Source: an uncultured Acidiphilium sp.
GTDB taxonomy: Bacteria; Bacillota; Clostridia; Christensenellales; Borkfalkiaceae
Direction: 5' to 3'
Assembly: GCA_902495325.1 (NCBI GenBank)
Contig: CABUWK010000001.1
Location: 62,001-126,000, forward strand
Length of the DNA stretch: 64,000 nucleotides
Both the position numbers and the translations under genes were made by a program. Shown piece by piece: positions 59,304 to 64,000 of this stretch. Each line of letters begins with the position of its first letter. Within the stretch, counting starts at the first letter, position 1. Under the pieces are notes generated by a model. It saw only the letters and a program-made list of their open reading frames with translations. It had not been told where the DNA came from and did not search any database.

Positions 59304-59966
59304 TTATCTGACAACCGATACCTGTGCGTACCGGATGACTTTCTCGCCCAGCTTGTATCCTCTGCCGAATACCTGCCTGATCTTCCCGCTTTCCTCTTTC
59401 TCGCCGTCCACCTGCATGACTGCCGCGGCGGTTTTCGGATCGAATTCGCTTCCCTCTTCGGGAGAGAACTCTTTCACGCCGAGAGATTCGAGCGTTTCGT
59501 GATATTTTTTCAGAAGTTTTTCGATACCCTCTTTCGTTTTATCGTCGAGGGGCATCGTAAGTGCCCAGTCGAGGCTGTCGCCGATGGGAAGGATCTTCGT
59601 AATAACTTCCGTTCTTCCGTCGTCGTACGCCCCGCGGATCTCTTCCGCCTTGCGCTTTCTCACGTTTTCGCAATCGGCTCTCGCACGGAGATAATCGTTG
59701 TGCGCTTCTTCCGCTTTTTCCTGCATTTTCAGAAGGGATTCTTCCAAAGCCGCATTGTCCGCGATATAACCGCGAAGCTTTTCTTTCGCTTCCTTTTCGG
59801 TCATCTGATCCACGTCGTTTTCGCTTTCCGTTTTTCCGGTCTGCTCTTCCGTCGTTCCGGGTTCCTTTTCGGGAAGTTCTTCTTCGGTTACGTTTTGTTT
59901 CTGTTCTTCGGTCATGTCCTTTCCTTTCTGCCGTATATTATTGTGTTTGTGCTTGTTTTTTGACAT
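59304..59966 (-). CDS. grpE: Nucleotide exchange factor GrpE
   Basis: 220 residues. A long acidic N-terminal arm (to about residue 70), coiled-coil, then RADCENVRKRK and the beta-domain ending VFGRGYKLGEKVIRYAQVSV. It releases ADP from DnaK. The start at 59966 uses the ribosome site AAGG overlapping the hrcA stop; 59915 (AAAGGAAAGG) is a plausible internal alternative. Confidence 0.94.
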   Translation of the reverse strand: MSKNKHKHNNIRQKGKDMTEEQKQNVTEEELPEKEPGTTEEQTGKTESENDVDQMTEKEAKEKLRGYIADNAALEESLLKMQEKAEEAHNDYLRARADCENVRKRKAEEIRGAYDDGRTEVITKILPIGDSLDWALTMPLDDKTKEGIEKLLKKYHETLESLGVKEFSPEEGSEFDPKTAAAVMQVDGEKEESGKIRQVFGRGYKLGEKVIRYAQVSVVR

Positions 59967-59971
59967 TTTAT

Positions 59972-60997
59972 CTACCTTTTCGTCGATAAGACGCTTTCAA
60001 GGATCCTGCCGACGTTTTCAAGCACCGCAACGACTTTCTGATAGTCCATGCGGGTCGGTCCGATCACGCCGTACGTTCCGATTTTCGTTCCGCCCACGGT
60101 GTAAGTCGCCGTGACCAGCGAGCAATCGTCCGGGATCTCGTCGTATCCGTCCGCGCCGATCTTCACGTTGATCCTGATCCCCTGCCCGTCTTCCGAAAGA
60201 AGGTTCATCACCTTGTCTTTGCTCGTAACGACGGATAAGAAATTTTTGATCTTGCCGATGTCTGCGTATTCGGGATGATCGAGGATCTTTCCTTCGCCTT
60301 CGATCGCAACGTCGTCTTCGCCCGCCGAAAAATAAGTTTTCAGCGCTTCGATCACGTTAACGAAAATGTTTTTGTACCCGAGGAAGTTATCTTCGAGTTC
60401 GGGCTTCAGCTGACAGATCTCTTCGAACGTTTTGCCGCGGCACATATTGTCGAGTACCTTTTCGGCATCCCGAAGCTGTTCGTCCGTCATCGTTTCGGGA
60501 AGATCGATGAAATTGTCTTTCAGAAGCCTGCTTTCCGTAACGATCAGAACAAGCGCCGTTTCCGGTTTGAAACGGAAAAACTTGACGCTCTCGATCTTCT
60601 CCTTCACGTTGTGCCCCGTCATACCGACGGACGTGTAAGAAGTGAGATCGCTGATGATCTTCGTCGTGCTTCTGATAACGTCTTCCAGATTGTCTGCCTT
60701 TTCCAGGAAGATCCTCTTGATATAATCGAGTTCTTTGTCGGTCAATTTTTCTTTGACCATCAGATCGCTCACATACAGTTTGTACGCTTCGGGAGAAGGT
60801 ATTCTTCCCGACGAAGTGTGCAGCTGCGTCAGATATCCGAGTTCTTCCAGAGCCGACAATTCGTTTCTTACCGTTGCCGAACTGACGTCGTGCATATACT
60901 TTTCGGTCAGACTTTTCGAAGAAACCGGAACGGCGGTTTCGATATAATCGTCAACCACATATTGCAGGATCTTTTTCTTTCTGCTCGAAAGCTCCAT
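59972..60997 (-). CDS. hrcA: Heat-inducible repressor HrcA
   Basis: 341 residues. N-terminal winged helix (LSSRKKKILQYVVDDYIETAVPVSSKSLTEKY...SSATVRNEL) and the GAF-like C-terminal domain with GPTRMDYQKVVAVLE. It binds CIRCE and represses its operon, folded by GroEL. AAAGGAG gives the ATG. First gene of the operon. Confidence 0.96.
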   Translation of the reverse strand: MELSSRKKKILQYVVDDYIETAVPVSSKSLTEKYMHDVSSATVRNELSALEELGYLTQLHTSSGRIPSPEAYKLYVSDLMVKEKLTDKELDYIKRIFLEKADNLEDVIRSTTKIISDLTSYTSVGMTGHNVKEKIESVKFFRFKPETALVLIVTESRLLKDNFIDLPETMTDEQLRDAEKVLDNMCRGKTFEEICQLKPELEDNFLGYKNIFVNVIEALKTYFSAGEDDVAIEGEGKILDHPEYADIGKIKNFLSVVTSKDKVMNLLSEDGQGIRINVKIGADGYDEIPDDCSLVTATYTVGGTKIGTYGVIGPTRMDYQKVVAVLENVGRILESVLSTKR

Positions 60998-61023
60998 CTG
61001 TTGGCACTCCTTTAGTAAGAATG

Positions 61024-61050
61024 TTAGCACTCAGTAGCCCTAATTGCTAA
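61024..61050. promoter_or_regulatory. CIRCE operator
   Basis: TTAGCACTC-N9-AATTGCTAA on the plus strand. The side nearer hrcA is a perfect half-site; the promoter-side half differs at two of nine bases. It lies between the promoter and hrcA, the normal place for HrcA binding. Confidence 0.88.
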
Positions 61051-61059
61051 CTCGCGTAC

Positions 61060-61088
61060 ATTATAAATCTTCCTCGCTTCTTTGTCAA
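61060..61088 (-). promoter_or_regulatory. Consensus promoter of hrcA-grpE-dnaK-dnaJ
   Basis: TTGACA (61083-61088), 17-bp spacer, TATAAT (61060-61065), minus strand. The predicted start lies in CIRCE. Confidence 0.88.
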
Positions 61089-61218
61089 GCGATTTTGACA
61101 ACTTTCTTAATTTTTTTTTGTTTCCTTCCCGTCCTCCCGGTTACCTGTTCCGACCCGGGGCAAAAAGTCTTACCATAATATATAAGTCATATACTATATT
61201 ATCTGCTATAAAGCATTT

Positions 61219-61257
61219 ATAAAACACCCCTCGGCACACAATCTGCCGAGGGGTGTT
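61219..61257 (-). terminator. Terminator after the LRR lipoprotein locus
   Basis: AACACCCCTCGGCA and TGCCGAGGGGTGTT, a 14-bp perfect stem with a 7-nt loop, followed on the minus strand by TTTTAT. Confidence 0.85.
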
Positions 61258-61278
61258 CGCTCTTCTTATCTCATAAAG

Positions 61279-63704
61279 TTACTCTTCGATTTCAGCCCAT
61301 ACCGCATATAAAACCATACCGTAAGGCAAACTATCGTTTGATAAATCGTCTATCGAATACTCTGCATCATCACCGTTCGGGTCTTCCGACCATCCGATAA
61401 ACTCGTAACCTTCCCGATACGGCGGAGCAATCGCGGTATTGAAGATGTTGTCTTCGTTTATCGTAACCGAAACGACATAAGTTTTATCTTCCGACAGCTC
61501 GCACCCGAAAATAATATTGTAAAACATTTGCGTGGCGGCAAACTCCCACTCTTCATGCAATATCTGCGTTTCCGCATATACCGTATATTCTCTTACGCCA
61601 TCCATTGCACAGCCGGAGATATATGTCAGAAATTCCGGAATTGTAAGACTTTTCAAGGATGTACAATTTTCAAATGCGCTGCCTCCTATATAAACAAGCG
61701 ATTTCGGAATATTGATATTTTCCAACGCGGTACACCCCGCAAATGCATAATCTGCAATTTCAGTCAGATACCAACTTGTTGTAAAGATCACTTTTCTCAG
61801 ATTTTCGCACCCGTAAAATCCGTGATCCGCAACTCTGGTAACAGGCTTACCTTCATAGGTTGCGGGAATCACAACCACTTCCCCGTGATCGAGACTCGTC
61901 CCGACCGCAACATCATATCCGGATCCGTTATCGAGGAATTCAAGACCTTCCGTGTAATAAGAACCGTAACCGCCCCAGATGATTCGTGCGGCACACCCCT
62001 CTGCCCAGCCTATATCCCAGAATTCTATTCGTTCGATATCCGCAAGAATATATATAATCTGCTCTTCCGTCCATCCGGAAAACACATAGTCTCCCATGTA
62101 TTCCACTCCGGACGGTATCATGGTCGATTCCAGCGAATAACAATCACCAAAAGTATAAGATCCTATATTTATGATATTAAATTACTGCAATTAACAAAAG
62201 TTCCGTCCAACGTTATCACGGTATCGGGAATCTCTATACTTTTTAACGATTCACACGACTGAAAAGCTTTACCGATCGCTACAGTTCCCGGCTCGATGTT
62301 TACTTTTTCCAAAGAAGAACAAACATTGAACAATCCGTCGGGAAGTTCTTTTACCCCTTGTATCCGAACCTCTTTCAGATCGGCGCATTCAGCAAAAGCA
62401 AGGCTGGCCGCTGTTTTTTTTCCGGAAAAAGAACGCTCTTGTGTTCCAAATACAATATTTTCGTGTAAAGTTACACTTGTCAAGCCGGATCCGGAGAATG
62501 CTCCGAAGCCTATCGTCTCCAACGTATCCGGGAAATCTACAGATGTTAATGCCGTACAATCTTGAAACGCATTCCTACCTATTTCCTTTAATCCGTCCGG
62601 CAGACCGATCGATTCCAACGATTCACAATCATAGAAACAATATGAAGGAATTACCGTTAAATTATCGGGAAGAAACACGGTTTTTAATGCTTTGCATTTA
62701 TAGAATAATCCATAAGAAAATAATCTTGCATCCGGTATTTTCACCGTCTCGATTGTTATATTTCCCATAAAAAATTCGTCTGGTATCAGCCTTACGGAAG
62801 GAATTGTAATTTCCCGTTCCGGCTCTCCCACATAATCCAAAATGATGTCATCTTTTATCGCAAAACCACTCGGCTGACTTGCCAACCATGCCGTACCGCT
62901 CATCACCTCTCTTCCGATACTTTCTATCGTCTCGGGAAACGTAATTCGATCCAGTTTTTTACAATTTTTAAATGCCCAGCCACCTATAGTTTTCAGCCCC
63001 TGTGGAAGATACACTTTCTTTAAATTGACGTTGTCCATGAAAACATCACCACCAATCGACTTCACATTACCCGGTATTATTATCTCTGTTAAAGAGTAGA
63101 ATTTTATAAATGCCCCGTTACCGATTACTTCCAAAGTAGACGGAAAACATATTCCGGTTGTTACTGTGTTTATGCCATATCCGATCGGGAAAAGATGTTC
63201 CACGAAACCGAGCGCACCGATTTTTTTTACAGGCAAACCTTCATAATAATCGGGGATCACGATCGTTCCGGTAAGATCGGCTTCCCCTCTTGCAACTTCA
63301 TACCCGCTGCCGTCTTTCAGCAACGTGTATTCCAGACCTTTCGTCGGCTTCAACTCCGGTTGCGGGGTCGTTTCTTTTTTTACCGTGTAACTGTATTTCG
63401 ACCGCTCCGAATTAAGGAAATGCTCGCCATCCCCCATGGCGAGCACCTCGACTTCATATGTCCCCGGATCGGTCAGATAAGACAAATTGTACGAATTGCT
63501 TTTCGTTTCATACTCCTCGTCCCGGCAAAACACAACGTATCCCGTTGCGTTTTCCACTTCGTTCCAGACCAGCGTACTACCTACCGTATGCAGTTGCGAG
63601 GGGGAATCGAGCTGTTTCTTTTCTGCACTTTACTTTTCGCATGCCGCTAACGCACAACATGCTACAATCAGCAGAGATAGTATGCATATTTTGAAAGCCT
63701 TCAT
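61279..63704 (-). pseudogene. BspA-type leucine-rich-repeat lipoprotein, interrupted
   Basis: The intact gene would encode about 808 residues. GGAGG and ATG (63704) start a lipoprotein signal MKAFKICILSLLIVACCALAAC, with lipobox LAAC, but codon 25 (63630-63632) is TAA. The frame then stays open to 62169 with a fibronectin-like start and many LRR_5 repeats (such as GLKTIGGWAFKNCKKLDRITFPE). Near 62184-62190 one base is missing, so the frame ends at NLIS; the next frame continues NIGSYTFGDCYSLESTMIP with more repeats and ends at 61279 in an Ig-like tail with GYEFIGWSEDPNGD. Extracellular adhesion protein if intact. Confidence 0.85.
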
Positions 63705-63780
63705 TTTTCCTCCCGAAAGATGACCGCCGATTTTAAGAAAAACACAAAATAATGTTTTCTTAACGGATTTCTTCCTCTGT

Positions 63781-63809
63781 TTGACAGTATTATATCACAC
63801 AGATATCAT
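63781..63809 (+). promoter_or_regulatory. Possible plus-strand promoter overlapping the LRR promoter
   Basis: TTGACA (63781-63786), 17-bp spacer, TATCAT (63804-63809). It points toward the right end of the window. No gene begins before the edge; a weak hairpin GGTATAA/TTATACC with TTTT stands at 63861-63885. Confidence 0.4.
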
Positions 63810-63818
63810 ATTTGTCAA
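63789..63818 (-). promoter_or_regulatory. Promoter of the LRR lipoprotein locus
   Basis: TTGACA (63813-63818), 18-bp spacer, TATAAT (63789-63794), minus strand. The leader contains a 9-bp inverted repeat TTAAGAAAA/TTTTCTTAA (63734-63764). The rest of 63819-64000 holds no recognisable gene. Confidence 0.75.
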
Positions 63819-64000
63819 TATAATTTTTAAAAATTTACCTATAAAATTTTTTAATATGAGGTATAAGCTGTAATTATACCTTTTCCGCCAGACTTGGACA
63901 AAAATAACGCAACGAACAGAATGATTCGCGATCTCCGGATATTTCAAATAAAAATTGAAAACAGGCATTACAATAAGCAGGAAAAACCACCCCGTCGGGA

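Noticed and set aside
1..64000. CRISPR arrays, tRNA or rRNA genes, insertion sequences, prophage genes
   Set aside because: No regular direct-repeat array, no tRNA TpsiC-type arms with acceptor pairing, and no transposase or phage proteins were seen.

Overview
The window reads as a chromosomal segment of an anaerobic, endospore-forming member of the Clostridia (Firmicutes). The evidence is the sporulation sigma-F module (spoIIAA-spoIIAB-sigF), an uninterrupted sigK, a SpoVB-like flippase and a LysM protein, together with rubrerythrin, the acetate-forming pair pta-ackA, type A RNase P RNA, a CIRCE-controlled hrcA-grpE-dnaK-dnaJ operon and many near-consensus sigma-A promoters (TTGACA-17/18-TATAAT). 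Base composition is roughly balanced. No rRNA, tRNA, CRISPR array, phage or insertion sequence was seen.

Layout. 1-2.9 kb: a minus-strand unit trhP-trmR-rnj (tRNA wobble-uridine hydroxylation and methylation plus RNase J) behind a long leader. 3.4-6.6 kb: a small membrane protein and valS. 6.9-9.5 kb: a plus-strand NitT/TauT-type ABC importer. 9.4-16 kb: a six-gene minus operon (DUF624 membrane protein, methyltransferase, Hsp33, TPR protein, helical-repeat protein, YkvI-like permease). 16.2-17.8 kb: dapA-dapB. 18-22 kb: LysM protein, SpoVB-like flippase, an ECF S component behind a riboswitch-like leader, and a DUF421/DUF4363 pair. 22.2-22.5 kb: rnpB. 22.8-26.6 kb: a sugar module (aldolase, cupin isomerase, PfkB kinase) facing a GntR/LacI hybrid regulator with two matching operators. 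26.7-28.2 kb: the spoIIA operon. 28.5-31.4 kb: a metal-trafficking unit with a very His/Asp/Cys-rich G3E GTPase. 31.8-37.3 kb: a frameshifted maltose acetyltransferase, rubrerythrin, an EamA exporter, yceD-rpmF, and pta-ackA, with tmcAL divergent. 38.7-39.8 kb: an AT-rich stretch of 1.1 kb with no gene but strong dyads. 39.9-43.6 kb: rhaB, sigK, a small glutamate racemase and rpsT. 43.8-49.8 kb: ACT protein, DUF711, a GH106-like rhamnosidase and pyruvate kinase in one run. 50-52.6 kb: two lipoproteins around rplU-rpmA. 53.2-55.8 kb: an intracellular GH2 enzyme. 56.2-61 kb: the CIRCE heat-shock operon. 61.3-63.7 kb: a decayed leucine-rich-repeat lipoprotein gene.

How it fits together. The rhamnosidase-like enzyme, rhamnulokinase, GH2 enzyme and sugar module suggest intracellular use of imported glycans, feeding pyruvate kinase and the pta-ackA acetate pathway; TmcAL, which consumes acetate for tRNA modification, is divergent from pta-ackA. 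The most interesting items are the leader RNA upstream of the ECF S component (consensus promoter, about 350 nt, 10-bp terminator just before the gene), a hairpin repeat present twice with a covarying base pair and an identical 12-nt loop, the structured AT-rich gap, the metal-trafficking unit, and two interrupted genes (a single-base frameshift in maa; a nonsense codon plus a frameshift in the LRR lipoprotein).
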